DNA from: Dactylonectria macrodidyma
Taxonomy: Eukaryota; Ascomycota; Sordariomycetes; Hypocreales; Nectriaceae
Direction of reading: 5' to 3'
Assembly: GCA_020744425.1 (NCBI GenBank)
Contig: JAGMUV010000023.1
Span: forward strand, 496,001-560,000
DNA: 64,000 nt
Made by a program: the position numbers and the translations under genes. A model generated the notes under the pieces. The model was not told where the DNA came from. It searched no databases and worked only from the letters and a program-made list of their open reading frames with translations. Below are positions 31,776 to 43,684 of this stretch, piece after piece (within the stretch, counting starts at the first letter, position 1; every line of letters begins with the position of its first letter).

Positions 31776-32082
31776 GATATTAGCCACTACTCATCACTGC
31801 CTGGGAATTGTAGGCCACGACTGACGACGGCGTTCACTGTCGTCTTTTTGGTAAACCCACCGATATTTCCCGACGAGAGGGACATCAACAAGGGTAATTG
31901 GCAGCAGCAGCTGTTGCAGGACACTTGTCGGCGTAGCGGCCCCATAGGAGATGGTCAGGGAGTTCTCGAAGAGGAGACGCGCCGACAATCGCCGGAGAAG
32001 CTCCACGCCGACCAGTAGGCCGTACCAAAGAAGACCGTGGCATCGTAGGCAAGTGCTGACATCTGTCTAAACCCGAATGCTC

Positions 32083-32310
32083 CTAGGTCAGCGGAAATGC
32101 CTTGAGGTGGATCCGTCGGGCGCAAGCAAAATGAAGCCAGGATGGCAAGATGGTCGTCATGCCAGATCTGGAATTCTTGAGCATGCGAGCGCAGAGGCGG
32201 AGCCCGAGTACCAACAAGGCCAAAAAGACGTTGATGGGGATGCAGACATAGACATCCCGCAGCAGCGATTCGCCCATGGTGACAGATGTTACTCTTGGTA
32301 GATTTAGAGG
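32083..32310 (-). pseudogene. Relic of a Pth11/rhodopsin-like fungal membrane protein, N-terminal part
   Basis: The minus strand gives IPINVFLALLVLGLRLCARM, and after a one-frame shift WHDDHLAILASF. Together these resemble the first transmembrane helix and the L-R-x-Y-x-R ... W-D-D-x-L-x-x-x-A motif of fungal rhodopsin-like (Pth11-type) integral membrane proteins. The frame break lies inside the motif, and no continuation with further helices is seen. The stretch between this relic and the MFS relic (31.8-32.08 kb) stays partly open, but I cannot assign it. Confidence is limited by the short match. Confidence 0.4.
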
Positions 32311-34178
32311 CTGCAGGCTAGCTAAACGTTCCCAATGTCTCTCCACAATAACCAGAGCAGGAGAAGAGGAAGGGGATATAAAGCTCTTCTTGCGCGAGCA
32401 AGCCTTCATGATCCCCGCACTCAGCTGTATGATTCGTGTCGGACTACTATTGAAGAGCCCCCTGAGCGTACGGATAGAACTTACCTCTTTCGAAGCTGGA
32501 AACCTCTAGCGTTTGACGCCCAGGCCATCAAGTATTTCCACCTCTTGATGAGAGGCCCCGTGCCTAGCCTCCTCCGTTGTCTGCAGAGCGATGCCCTGAT
32601 GCTACAGCCAACGCAAGACCGCAGCTGCCGGCATCCATACTAACTCAGCACTCGAAGCAATGATTTAAAGCTCCCGGAAGAGCGCGGGCGTACAATACCA
32701 CTGCAGTCATTCCGCTAAACCAACCCGCAGCATTCGGCTCAAGTGAGTGAGCTTAACCGGTTGGTCAGAAGGGGGGGGGGATGTTTATTCTCTCCGTATT
32801 GTTATTGCGAGCGTGAAGTAGTGACTGAAGACGGGCATGTTTAAGGACTTGTTCTGCTTCTTCATTCCAAGAAAAGCTTGAATATTCTGTACAAGTAAAT
32901 AGCTCAAAGAATCAGGCTCTTAGACCAGAATCAAGGCTGTTAGGCCCTAAGACCAGTGCCAGACTGCCAATAGGACAAAACGCTGTGTGGCTGGGTGGCT
33001 GTGTGGCTGGGTGGACTAGTATGAAATTCGAGATTCACATACGGCGGGGCATTGGGCTTCATATGCCACTACTGAGACCTGCCAGGCTGCCAACCTGGGA
33101 TTAGGAATCGATGCCAAGTGACTGCGTTATAGGTTTTACTTCACATATAAAAACGCCCTCTTTATATATGACTCGCTTAGTGCGCTCCAAACACATAATT
33201 GGGAAAGACTCGACTGGTCAGGTGTATGATTACTTCAATTGCGCAGACCGATTCTTTTGCAGGGTAGAAGTTGAGCGTTCCAGGAGAGCGACGAAACAAT
33301 GACCTGGTCCAGTTTCGCTCACATCCCTCACGGCCAGGTCATATCCGTCCCATTTTTCAGCAAATGAGGTATCGACGAGTCCGAACTAAGGTTCGTCGTC
33401 GGCTAGTCACAAAGCAGATTCCGGTGACAATTAGATGGTTTCCCGTTAGTAGCTTGATCTAGATGTGGCTGGCACAGCCGCACCTGCCCCTCCAAGCACC
33501 AGAGCGTTCACACCAGTAACCGCGCCACCACTGCTCAAGCCAACATGGAATCATGAGGTTACACCAAGGGGATATTGTGAGCAGATTACTAGGCCAGGTT
33601 CCAACAAGGGCAGGCTGAGAATTGTGGGTGCGGCTGCGGCTGAGGAAGATATTCGAATTTTATGCATCGAGCCATGGGCCGAGCTGCAACGGAATTAAAG
33701 CGCCTGTCGAACTTGAACCCCTCATCGTCGTACATGACGTATTTATTACATTTCACCTGATATGACACTGCGACTAATCAATGAGCGGTCACTGATGCCC
33801 TGGGAGGCCTTTCTGCAATAGATAGCTACGACATGAAGAATGCCTAACCAGATGCGCTAGCTGATGTAGAGTCTTGAGCTATCATACCTGTACACGTGAA
33901 TATTATTCGTTGTTTAGATGCAATCCGTACATAGCCACACCTTCCACACCTTCACAAGCCACACTAATAAGCTTTATTCGTCCATCACAGCCGACCGCCA
34001 CGTGAACATTTTATCCAGGCTGCCTCGCAAGTTTTGCTCTTCAATGCGATCTCCCTATCTAAATTCTAAAACATACTCAGTCTATAATCTTGCGTATCTC
34101 ACTTTCAAACCTGTCACTTGTGACAAAGACTTCCCAAATCCTCCCTTATACACAACGTTCGGAACTTCGGTTACAGCC
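32311..34178. other. Gene-poor stretch with low-complexity spots
   Basis: About 1.9 kb. It holds a G-run near 32770-32780, a GTGTGGCTGGGTGGCT doublet near 32983-33014 and short ORFs without family resemblance. The frame of the next gene is open back to an ATG at 33918. Confidence 0.5.
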
Positions 34179-34844
34179 ATGGACGTCCAGGCTACACCGA
34201 CACAGCAAGCCATAGCTGCTTGTCCAGCTGTTGCTGGCCTCACTACCTCGTCGACATCAATTCCCAAACCAAGTGTCGATACCAGTCCACCAATACAATC
34301 CAACATTGACAACCTCGCTGAAACCATCCGTGATTTATCTCAGTCTCTCCCTAAACCTAAGCCCCCTATCATCACCTGGATCGACACACTGCTCCCCGTC
34401 GTTCAAGGCCTCTCCATCTTCGGCGGTTCCATCACCTTCACTCTGATCCTCGGCGCCAACGCCCCGCCCACCAAACGCTTCACCGACCAAATGGTACGCG
34501 ATCTCCTCAGTGTCGCCTGGCTGCTGTTCGCCCTCGGCCTCGCCATGGCCACGATTGCGCAGCTGACGGTGGCGGGCCGCGACGAGAGAATACAAGCGAG
34601 AGGAGACCTGAAATTAACCAAGACATCTAGGTGGGCCTTCATGGCCAAGTTCCTGCCTTTCTGTCTGGGTGGTTGCATGCTTGGCTCCTTCTTCCTTCTT
34701 TCGTTGGTCATGCTCGCTTATTCGGATGTTGGGTGGGTGGCTGTTGTTACTGCGGTGCTTGGGAGCGCAGTTTGTTTCACTGGCTGGTGTGCGTATGCGT
34801 TTATGCCGGAGCGGTTGGACAGGTTGCTGGGTTTACGCCCCTGA
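34179..34844 (+). CDS. Hypothetical 4-TM membrane protein
   Basis: 221 residues from the ATG at 34179 in a single exon. A polar Thr/Ser/Pro-rich N-terminus (MDVQATPTQQAIAACPAVAG) leads to SNIDNLAETIRDLSQSL, probably amphipathic. Four hydrophobic segments follow: around LLPVVQGLSIFGGSITFTLI, LLSVAWLLFALGLAMATIAQ, FLPFCLGGCMLGSFFLLSLV and VAVVTAVLGSAVCFTGWCAY. A short basic tail (MPERLDRLLGLRP) ends it. Between helices two and three lies a charged loop (AGRDERIQARGDLKLTKTSR). I recognise the pattern as a common uncharacterised fungal membrane protein but cannot give a function. An ATG at 33918 would add 87 residues without obvious features; the shorter start is preferred. Confidence 0.65.
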   Translation: MDVQATPTQQAIAACPAVAGLTTSSTSIPKPSVDTSPPIQSNIDNLAETIRDLSQSLPKPKPPIITWIDTLLPVVQGLSIFGGSITFTLILGANAPPTKRFTDQMVRDLLSVAWLLFALGLAMATIAQLTVAGRDERIQARGDLKLTKTSRWAFMAKFLPFCLGGCMLGSFFLLSLVMLAYSDVGWVAVVTAVLGSAVCFTGWCAYAFMPERLDRLLGLRP

Positions 34845-35920
34845 TCGACAGAGAGACGGTACGCAATCAGGCTCGAAGAACTGGAGACTATATTGCCACT
34901 CCTAGAGGGCGAAATCACGCCGAGAGATCCATGTCTTCGGGGACGCTGGACATTGAGTCTGAGGTCGGTTTCAAAACCGCTTACTGGTGCCTATAAGTAT
35001 TATTTCTTAACTCTTGTCTTACCATTATTAAAATATGATTAAAAATGTATTCAAATTAATAAATTTATTTAAAGTATTTAAACCTTTTTGTATTGAAGAT
35101 ATTAAAGGCTTCTTCCTTAATTTCAAAATCATTATTCATATTAATAAATGTTTGGGCCTGCCCTTACTCCGTTCTGTCGTCTAGAATATTGAGTGTTCTT
35201 CTGCCATCATACACGTTGAAATTATTGTGTGCGTGCTTGGAGACTAAAGACATGGCATGCATCACCATTGAGGTGCCGGGAAGCTGGTGCAAGATTCGCA
35301 TCATGCGACCCGTTCTGGATGCACTCCACCACAAGGAACAACCGCAATTCGTCAATGGCACAGCAAAAGGGAACCACCATGCTTCCTAATTATGTCTGAT
35401 AAACTGTCTTGGATTCTGCCTCCTCACGCGACGTTACATGGCTCAAACGAACCGACTGCGCACGTGGTCATCTGTCTCACATGTTTGACACGCATTTGCC
35501 TCTAAAGGATTAGTGGATGTTACGCTGCCAAGGGCATTTTCGCTAAGAATCCTGCCTGTTACGGGATGACATCAGGGCACGTTCCTCGCCTAGCCACTCA
35601 GAGGGCTCCTGATTCGGGTTCTAACCACGGTCTAAAAGGACACACAGATAAACGAGTAATTAATCACGCCGACAATCCGAGGAGGAACAAGATAGTGGCT
35701 AGAATCTTTTGTCCCCACCGTCGACATGGCATCATCTCCGCTCTGATCGGTGAGGATCATCGCTTGGGCAACCATAAACGATAAACCGCGGTTTCTTCTT
35801 TAACCTTCTGACTCGCATCTGCGCCAACAACCCCGTGATTCGCTTCCTTGAAACCAAGATTCACCCACGCGAGCACAACAAAGGTCACACCTCGATCCTG
35901 CAAATAGGTTGGATGCCAAG
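34845..35920. other. Intergenic before the first MFS transporter
   Basis: About 1.08 kb. A very AT-rich stretch lies at about 34995-35100 (ATTAATAAATTTATTTAAAG type). No gene was recognised. Confidence 0.55.
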
Positions 35921-37714
35921 ATGAGTAGAGACGGCAAGATGAGTAACGACAGCAAGTCGAGGAAAGACATGGCTGAGACGGAGAGAGATGCTGCGGCGAC
36001 GGGCGACCTTGGCCGTGAAGATGTCAACAGCACTGACGGCTCCGTCTTCACTGGTGGCGGCCGCGATATTCTCGACCTGCAGGATCTCGATCCAGCGCTT
36101 AACCTCAAGATGCACCTGGTCAACAATGTGAGCAGCGTCAAGCGCCGACAAAGCCACTGGACTAACCATCACAGGCGATTGACGAGATTGGATGGACCAA
36201 CTATCATCTCAAATTGCTGTTCCTCAACGGTTTTGGGTATGGACAATTGGATTCTGCTATTCTTCCCTCCGCTGGTCGCTTTGGCTGACATTGAAATCTT
36301 GCAGCTATGCGGTGGATTCCATGATCACTCTCTTCCAATCCATCATCGCGGGCCAAGCCTTCAAGGAGTTTGGCCAAAAGGGATATGCCAACGGCCTCAC
36401 TATTGCAACCTACGTCGGTATGCTGATGGGAGCCCTGTTCTGGGGCCTCAGCGCCGACATCATCGGCCGCAAGCACGCCTTCAATATCTCCCTCTTCATC
36501 TGCTCCGGCGCCTGCATCGTCGCCGGCGCCATGCCCGACTGGCCCTCCCTCGGCTTCTTCGTTGCCCTGCTAAGCTTTGGCGCTGGAGGCAACCTGATCA
36601 TGGACACGGCCGTTTTCCTCGAGTACCTCCCTAGCAACAAGCAGTGGCTTCTGACTCTTCTTGCGTGCTGGTGGGGAGTCGGCCAGGCTGTCACGGGATT
36701 CATCGCTTGGGGTTTCATGGTACCTGAGAAGTGGAACTGCGCCGACGTCGAGACGTGCACCAAGGACGGCAATTGGGGATGGCGATACGTTATGTTTACC
36801 GGCGGTTCCATCGTCTTTGCCATGTCTGTCCTCCGAATCACTGTCGTGAGGCTGCGCGAAACCCCCAAGTATCTCCTGGGCGTCGGCAAGGAAGCCGAGT
36901 TGATTGAGACGCTCCAGTACCTTGCCACCAAGTACGACCGTCCTTGCTCCCTGACTCTGGAGAAGCTCGAGACGTGCGGCACCATCAGATCTGCGCACAG
37001 CACGTCTCGCTTCTCTATCGCCGAGACCATGGTGCATGTGCGCGGCCTCTTCAGCAACAAGCCCATGACTCTCTCGACCCTGCTGATCTTTCTGTCGTGG
37101 ACACTGATTGGCCTGGCGTACCCTCTATTCTACGTTTTCCTGCCGTGAGTAATTTGGTCTGCCCTGCGAAGTTGGCGATATCCCCGAATGATTTAGAATT
37201 GAGATGTTGACCTGGCTCTAGCACGTATCTTGCAAACAATGGTAGAGTCTTCGACCGAACTGTGTTCGAGACGTGGCGCAACTACACTCTGACTAACATC
37301 AGTGGCATTCCCGGACCCATTGTCGCGGGCTTCATGTGCAACACCAAGCTTGGCCGCAAGTATACCATGGTCATCGGTGCTCTGATCACAATGGCCTTCT
37401 TCTTTGCTTACACAGCCGTTGAGACTGCGACGCAGGACACGGCATTCACCTGTCTCATCGCCTTTTTCATCAACATTTACTACAGCACCCTGTACGCCTA
37501 CACGCCCGAGGTGCTCCCTAGCGCGCACCGTGCTACGGGCAACGGCATCGCGGTGGCTTGCAATAGGATCATGGGCATCCTCTCGGCCATTATTGCGACA
37601 GAGGCGGACACCAACACACCAGCGCCCTTGTACATTTGCGCAGCGCTGTTCATTGCCATGGCTGGCGTCTCGGTGGCGTTTCCGTTCGAGCCGTACGGCC
37701 ACCGAAGCTCATAG
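35921..37714 (+). CDS. MFS membrane transporter (SV2-like/sugar-porter type), copy 1
   Basis: Exons are 35921-36127, 36175-36236, 36305-37144 and 37222-37714 (533 residues). The charged N-terminal tail (about 65 residues, many Asp/Lys/Ser) is cytoplasmic. The MFS loop 2-3 motif reads GLSADIIGRKHAFN. Other family features are FGAGGNLIMDTAVFLEYLP, the loop MGWRY-like GNWGWRYVMFTGG, RETPKYLLGVGK, and a late CNTKLGRKYTMV. The start is the first ATG (35921). The frame-consistent introns are 47, 68 and 77 nt. The closest relative in this window is the transporter at 48290, which shares the order of motifs. The substrate is unknown; relatives transport organic acids, sugars or drugs. Confidence 0.88.
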
Positions 37715-38373
37715 GTCCCAAGGAGGACGTACGAGTAGGTTCGACGACACTAGGCCCGAGTAGCCCTTATTGAAATGCTTCAATATGCATACGAATATGT
37801 TACGACCAGAAGAGATACCATAGAACTCGGAGACGAAACTCAAGCACATTAAAACCTATCATAGCTCCATTCTGACCACAGAGCAATATAACCTTTAGTA
37901 ACCTAGTGATTATGGTTGAGGTTAAGGTGTTTTTGGGGGGGTTTTTTCAATGGTAGGGGGTTGTTACGTTACAGGCTTTTCTCATGCAATGGCCGTCTTC
38001 TAATAAGGGGGACATCAGCTCCAGAAGCTTCAACTAGATCCATATGAAGTATCAAAACACCACTCTTGCACTTAAAACCTATGAACAGTCGAGTTAAATC
38101 CATCTTGCGTTTTGATAAAGAGGAAGAGGAAGAGCAAGCGATGTGTCAGATACGAAGAACAGCGGCAATCCCACAGTTAGCGCTTTAAGTCCATACCCAC
38201 CCATAAGGCCAAGAGAATAGTAGAAACAAAACTACCAAACACATGAGAAAGCGGAAGCAAGAGGAACTGCATACAATAAACCCCGTCAGCGGGTCACCAA
38301 ATTGATGGCAAAGCGGAGTTCTCTGACGCTACATATGAGTCCCCTGTGCGTCCTAGGCACACCGAACGCTCAC
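37715..38373. other. Intergenic between convergent MFS copy 1 and the C2H2 gene
   Basis: About 660 bp with G-run/T-run spots near 37.93 kb. No gene was recognised. Confidence 0.6.
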
Positions 38374-39450
38374 TCACGGCCTTTCCGGAAGATGCTGCGT
38401 CTCAATGTGCCGTTTGCGATTATCATCTCGAGTGAATGTCTCATCGCAGTCAGAATAAGGGCACTCTCCCCCTTCGGTAGGGATCTCGTTAATTGGATCG
38501 TCTGCGAAGGGCTTGTGTATGAGGCGGACGTGGCGGAACATGGCATCATTCCATTGGAAAAGCTCCCCGCAGCCCGCTCGACAAGGAACCGGAGGAACAT
38601 GCTTGCGGTAATGTTTACTAGGGAAGAGACATCAGTTTACTGGTTGGCTTAGATGTCTAGTTGATCGGTGAAAAGGAGTCTTTCAATGCGTCACATCAAA
38701 TGAAAAGGAGTGTACTGACTTGAGCTCAGCGGGCCTTGGGAAGGTCTTATTGCAGCCATCCCAGTTGCATTTGACCGGTCCCTTTCGGCGTCTTGTAGAG
38801 GAATGTATCTTCGTCTTTGCTGTGGACTGTGTGCCCGATTTTTTCTTTGACTTGGAATCTGAATTGGAAGCAGGGGATTTTCCTTTCCGATCAGAGTGGC
38901 CGACAGGGTGAGAAGTGTTTCTTTGCCCCGTCGGATTATGAACAGGGGACTGTAGATCTGAGTCGTACGAAGAAAAGCGATGTTGTGGAGAGTTCATAGA
39001 AAAAGAAGAAAAGGCCATGATTTGATGGTCATTGACCTCCGAATCTATAATTTGTTCAGTCCATGTTGACGGGCCAGTTTCCTGTCCGGATGGGGAGTCC
39101 ATAGCACCCTACAGGTTCTGGGGCACATTCCCGGCCGTGCAAGACGGTGGTCCGTACGAAGATAGATTGGCGTCATATTCGTAATGCTCAGGACTGGATA
39201 GCTGTTCTTGGAATGCGTGGTCCTCTAGCATGGGCGGATTCAGGGTGCGAGTCATGGGTTGCTCTTCAAGCGACCAACAGGCGTTGTAGTGCCCCTCACC
39301 AAGAATATTCCAATTTATATCCAGACCAGCCAGCGAATCCTCGTAGTCGTATCCCTCCATCCAGGAGTCCTCGCCGACACCCTGGGCCATGGCAGGATCA
39401 TGCGCGCCAGGCCGGAAAGCACTGTCTTCGTGGACCTTCCTGGATTGCAT
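38374..39450 (-). CDS. C2H2 zinc-finger protein, coding frame interrupted by a TAG
   Basis: The C-terminal part is clear. Exon 38720-39102 (and upstream) ends in finger 1, CNWDGCNKTF...LNKHYRKH. The second His region is supplied after an intron (38618-38719, donor GTCAGT, acceptor CTAG) by exon 38374-38617. That exon also holds finger 2 (C-x3-C near CRAGCGELFQW...HVRLIH) and finger 3 (CPYSDCDETF...RHIETQH). The N-terminal part, from the ATG at 39450 (MQSRKVHEDSAF...), is acidic with Tyr/Glu-rich stretches, suggesting an activation region. It runs in the same frame into the zinc-finger part except for a TAG at 39109-39111. I could not find a canonical intron of the right length that removes it. 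Either an unusual intron, a separate start at 39102 (MDSPSGQETG) or a nonsense mutation explains this. Likely a nuclear DNA-binding regulator. Confidence 0.6.
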
Positions 39451-41017
39451 GATGGATCCGATATGTGTGATCCGGACAGGCTATTCCACACATTTAGGCC
39501 CGCCATTTGTTAGTGTATATGCGGAGGCTATCACTTACATCAGACAGATCCCCGTCAGACACCTCTGGCTGGGCTGCGTGTTGTTTCTTTCTTTGTAGTT
39601 GCTCAGCTGCTCTTGGGATTCCTACTTCGGTTGTCATTCCCAGTTACTTTTAGACGGCATTCCGATTAAAGCACGAGTCCGCAATGCTGGCGATGTCAAG
39701 GACGTTAAATCTGTAGTGTCAACGAGTTCATACAGTCTCGTAGAGGCTAAGGCTTACCGTCGACAAAGACTTTCCGCTTGCACTACCGCAATTCCTGTCT
39801 TGACCCTCAGAGGCCAACGGGGTCTCTCCGCTTGCCTAGTGAAGGCAGGCAAGAATCAAGAAGGAGAAGGCCGGTGATGAAGCTGGATTGAATGGTGTAA
39901 AAAAAACGTTTCGTCGAACGTCCGACGGTCTACATGAGCCTTAAATTCCTTATGGGCTGCTGAGGCTTTTTTTTGCAGCAGAAAGAAGATGCTGGAATCA
40001 AAGCGCGATAACGGGACGCGTTCGTTGTTCGACAATCACATTCCTGGAGCTTTCCACTGCTCCATGAGCCAAATAACGAACCAGGTCTCGCCAACGCCGC
40101 TGGAACCCCGCTTCTGCGTTATGCGGGAGGAAACCACAATTTCATAGATTGTGTGTGATCATCTCCTCATTGATTCGGCCAGAGGCTTGAAACTGGGACA
40201 ACAAACCCGCCGTGAGCTTGGCCGCTTCTTGGCATGATGATATGCTGAAGCCAATAGTTCCGCTTTTGACGCTTCTTCGAAGTTCTATTAATGACATCAG
40301 TTTGCCTCGCCACGCTGTTCATGCTTCAATGCTCTGTGAACGCCATCTACTTAATGGAGGGGTGGCCGTGGCAATGATTGAGGCGGACTCATGGAACTGG
40401 ACCAACCACACACCTCGAGCCCGTAAGATGGTTCCCTCCCGCATTAGGGGCTCAGTAGACATTGGCTAGCATAGGTAATGGGTAGCATTGTAGATTAACC
40501 GTTTTAGACTAGGATGTTGAAATGGTAGGCCTCCCGCATAGTAGCAGAGGGAGTTGAACGCGTATATGCGCTTCCTCGTTTGTGCACATCGCGACGTTGG
40601 TGTCTGATTTTGCGCTAGGAATTGTATCGAAGCGATCGGGCTCCCACAAGTCAGGCAGAAATGTGTTTGCGCAGTCCTCATTCGTGTCCGTCGGTATGTT
40701 AATTCCGCCTGATTGTCTGCCCAACGTAAGATGCGGTCGAAGTCTACAAATACCCCGCAAAATTCCTGTCAGATGGACTTTCTGGCAATAGCACGAGTCA
40801 AAGATTCAACTACCTTTCTTCTCATTTTTGAGCATACCTTCAAGGACATCCTAGAGCACCCAAAAGCCCGTCTCATTCTCAATCAATTGCCCCTCGCAAG
40901 CACATTCAGGTTAGTTTATCATCAGAAGCAACTACTAAGCCTGTTGATTCCTATCGTTTTGGATTAGACGTCTAGTTAATATTAGCTAACGCAGCTTTGA
41001 ATAGTTCTCTAACAAAT
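39451..41017. other. Divergent region between the C2H2 gene and the deaminase gene
   Basis: About 1.57 kb. Short ORFs occur on both strands, none with family resemblance. A9/T8 runs lie near 39.9-39.98 kb. Confidence 0.5.
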
Positions 41018-42737
41018 ATGGAGTCCACTGATAGAACCATAGTTCCCGTCGACCCTACCCGCAACAGGGAGTTTTACTTACCCATCATCCTTGAAGATGC
41101 CCTTATCAAGGCTTGTCGAAAAAGACAGGCTAGTTTCGAACGAGCAGCCAACAATGAGAATGACTCGCTCCTCACTCAAGAGCAAGCTTTCCATTGCTTC
41201 GTCTACAAGTTGGCTCAAGTCTGTGACAATGAGCGTGGTGGGAACACCGTCACAGCCTTCACCATCGTGAACCACGCCGACGGCCCAGAGTACATCCTCG
41301 CGTCCAACCAGAGAACTAAGGAGCAGCTTGAGAAGACCAAAGAATTTGTCCAAGGTCTTCTCGAATATGTGAGAGACAACCCTGACAACCTTAATCGCAA
41401 GCCTTTCCTCAAGAAGGTTCTTTGGCGCATTCTACTGTGGAATCTACCTAGGGTAGACGCCTACTTGAGTAATCTCGTTAAGGCGCTCTCTGGCTGCATT
41501 GCGGACTGCTTGAGAAGACAAGATACTTGTGGTATGTACACCAGTATTTCCTGTGCCGGGTTCAGACGAAATATGACTTCGCCCTGACTGATTGATTGCT
41601 CTAGCGTCTTCTCTTGTTCGACAGCTGGAGGAACTCCAGAGGAAAGTTGAGTTCCCGAGAGACATCGAGTCATCTGATAACGCTTTGGCCAAATGTGAGT
41701 CGTGAGCTCTAGCTGTCCAAGAGTAGGCTTGTAAAGTTGAACTCAGCACACTAATGTTACAAGTTCTAAGTGACTGTGAGAGCCTTATCAAAGCCATTCA
41801 CGCCAGTGCCAACACAGAACTTGATGAAGCCATCCGACACAGGGCCAGGGACGGAGAAATGTCCAATTCGGAGCCCTGGTGCGAGCTACGCCATTACCTC
41901 GGTCGCTTTCACTCATACCGTCAGGCAGCTGAGATCATCATTGGCGCGTTCAAAAGATGGCCTCTTCTCTTTGAAGGCTTCAAGGTCGTCCCGATACCGT
42001 CGAGTCTTCCGATGCAGAAGCCTGTCGCTAGGTCCATGGAGATCACAGCCACAGATGTCATCCGTCAGATCATGCCTGAACAAGACTTGACGCCATACAA
42101 GCCTTATATCGAAGATCTACAAAACTTCGACCTGGACCGAAACATTAGGGCGCAACTCGCCAAGCGTGACTTCAAGCCAATTGTGCACTGCGAGGTCCTC
42201 ATCCATGACTACTTACTCACCCACGATCTCACACTACCGAGCGAATTTTGGAACAATTGGAAGTATATCGGTAGTAGCAAACGGACATGCCGGCTCTGTC
42301 AATACTATTTCAACGCCCACACGGACAAGGTGGAGGTGAGAGCGTCGCACCAAAATCTGTACCCTAAGTGGCGACTCCCAGATATCTATGAATATCAGAG
42401 ACCCCAGGCTGTCGAAGAACGCGACGAGATCATGGCTGAGATCATTGAGCATATCCGTCGAGATGCCTTGACAACGCTGCAGGAGAAGCTACCTCGGGGG
42501 AAGAGGCATGATTCCAACACGCAGTCAGGAATGCCCAAGTTGTTCGAGGGACAATTCAGCGAGTCCACGACCGTAAGCAGCATTACTTCTCAGCTCTCGA
42601 GAATGGCTATGAGCGCGGGAATTCCCGTGGAAATAACCTCGGTTAAGGAAGAGGATGACAACTGGAGCGTTGCTGGGAATCTGAACGGCTTGGGTGAGCA
42701 TGGCGAGAAGGATGATAGTAGCATTGCAGTTGCTTGA
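41018..42737 (+). CDS. OTT_1508-like nucleic-acid/nucleotide deaminase-fold protein
   Basis: Exons are 41018-41531, 41605-41694 and 41764-42737 (525 residues). The C-terminal half carries the deaminase-fold signature: H-C-E-V (about 343-346, zinc-binding His and catalytic Glu as H-x-E), LTLPSEFWNNWKYIGSSKRT, then C-R-L-C (377-380, the CxxC zinc ligands) and YYFNAH with KVEVRASHQNLYPKW. This matches the fungal OTT_1508-like deaminase family, described by comparative genomics. Its substrate is unknown; proposed roles are in nucleic-acid modification or conflict. The N-terminal half is mostly helical and has no named domain. The tail is acidic (VKEEDDNWSVAG). The ATG at 41018 is the first in frame. 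Introns are 73 and 69 nt. Confidence 0.82.
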
Positions 42738-43684
42738 TTGGTCAGGAAAGCTGAAGGTACGGTGCGACGTTGAAGAGTTCAATTTATGATCTGTGTTCTC
42801 CTCTCTTAGGAGCTCATGCGTCCTCTAGTCGATTTCAGCACTGAGACGTAGTGGTTTACCCCGAGACGCTGAAGTTAAAGGGATGAGCAAAGGCTGAAGC
42901 GGGCTGAGTCGAAGTTGACCCGGCGAGGAAGACGGCCTTAGAAGCGGCCACCTGTCATAACTAGGAAGTCGCTTGAGTTTCGTCTTAGGATATCATAATA
43001 CCCATGCCATAATGCCAATTAGGGAAGAATGAGATTAACTGTGGAAGAGGGGGAGACGTAACGTTTGTTTTATGCTAACATGCTATTGATAATGAATTTT
43101 CAGGAATCCACATTGCCTTGCTCCGAGATTCAATGTCAGGACGTATCTGGATTTTTAATGCTAATGACCGGATAGTGGGTTAAATGTGGCTGCCGGACTG
43201 TGTGGTGCCAATCGCTCATTAAAGATAGACTAATATTGTCGATAACAGAGCTTCTAAGTCGCAATTCTATTCATTCTACCTAGGCAAGTGGCTTCTAAGC
43301 CTCCCTCGGCCCGTCTCCACCATCGGTATTACAGACTTGCGTCCCGGGCCAACCGGGTAGTTACTCCACCGTGGTTAGCCGACGCCTTCATACCGATGAT
43401 CCTCGGGAATTTGATCTGACAAATCCAACCTGCCAGAATCATCAACGACGTACCTTATTCAAAGCCACGAAAATCGACCGTAAGAGCGTCCACGAAGCTG
43501 TCATCGGCTGCTTCTACGCCTGGCTCAACCTATTCGCGTTTGGACTATCAGCTGCCGATATCGCGACGTCGAATCCCCGCTTGCCTCACTATCGGTATGC
43601 GGAGAACCGGTATAGGCTTATGACCTGGCTACTCTGAGGACACTTACCATCAGAAGATAAACAAACTATTATTTATGCAACGCA
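42738..43684. other. Intergenic between the deaminase and alpha/beta hydrolase genes
   Basis: About 950 bp with an open frame at 43371-43637 that I do not accept as a gene. No repeats were noted. Confidence 0.55.

Noticed and set aside
31794..32006. 70-residue minus-strand ORF between the two membrane-protein relics
   Set aside because: It could be part of either relic, but no motif ties it to a family, so it is not annotated.
33465..33698. 77-residue ORF on the plus strand
   Set aside because: No conserved motif was seen, and it starts at a non-ATG codon in AT/GC-mixed intergenic DNA.
43371..43637. 88-residue ORF before the alpha/beta hydrolase
   Set aside because: No ATG at its start and no family resemblance. 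It lies in the probable promoter of the hydrolase.
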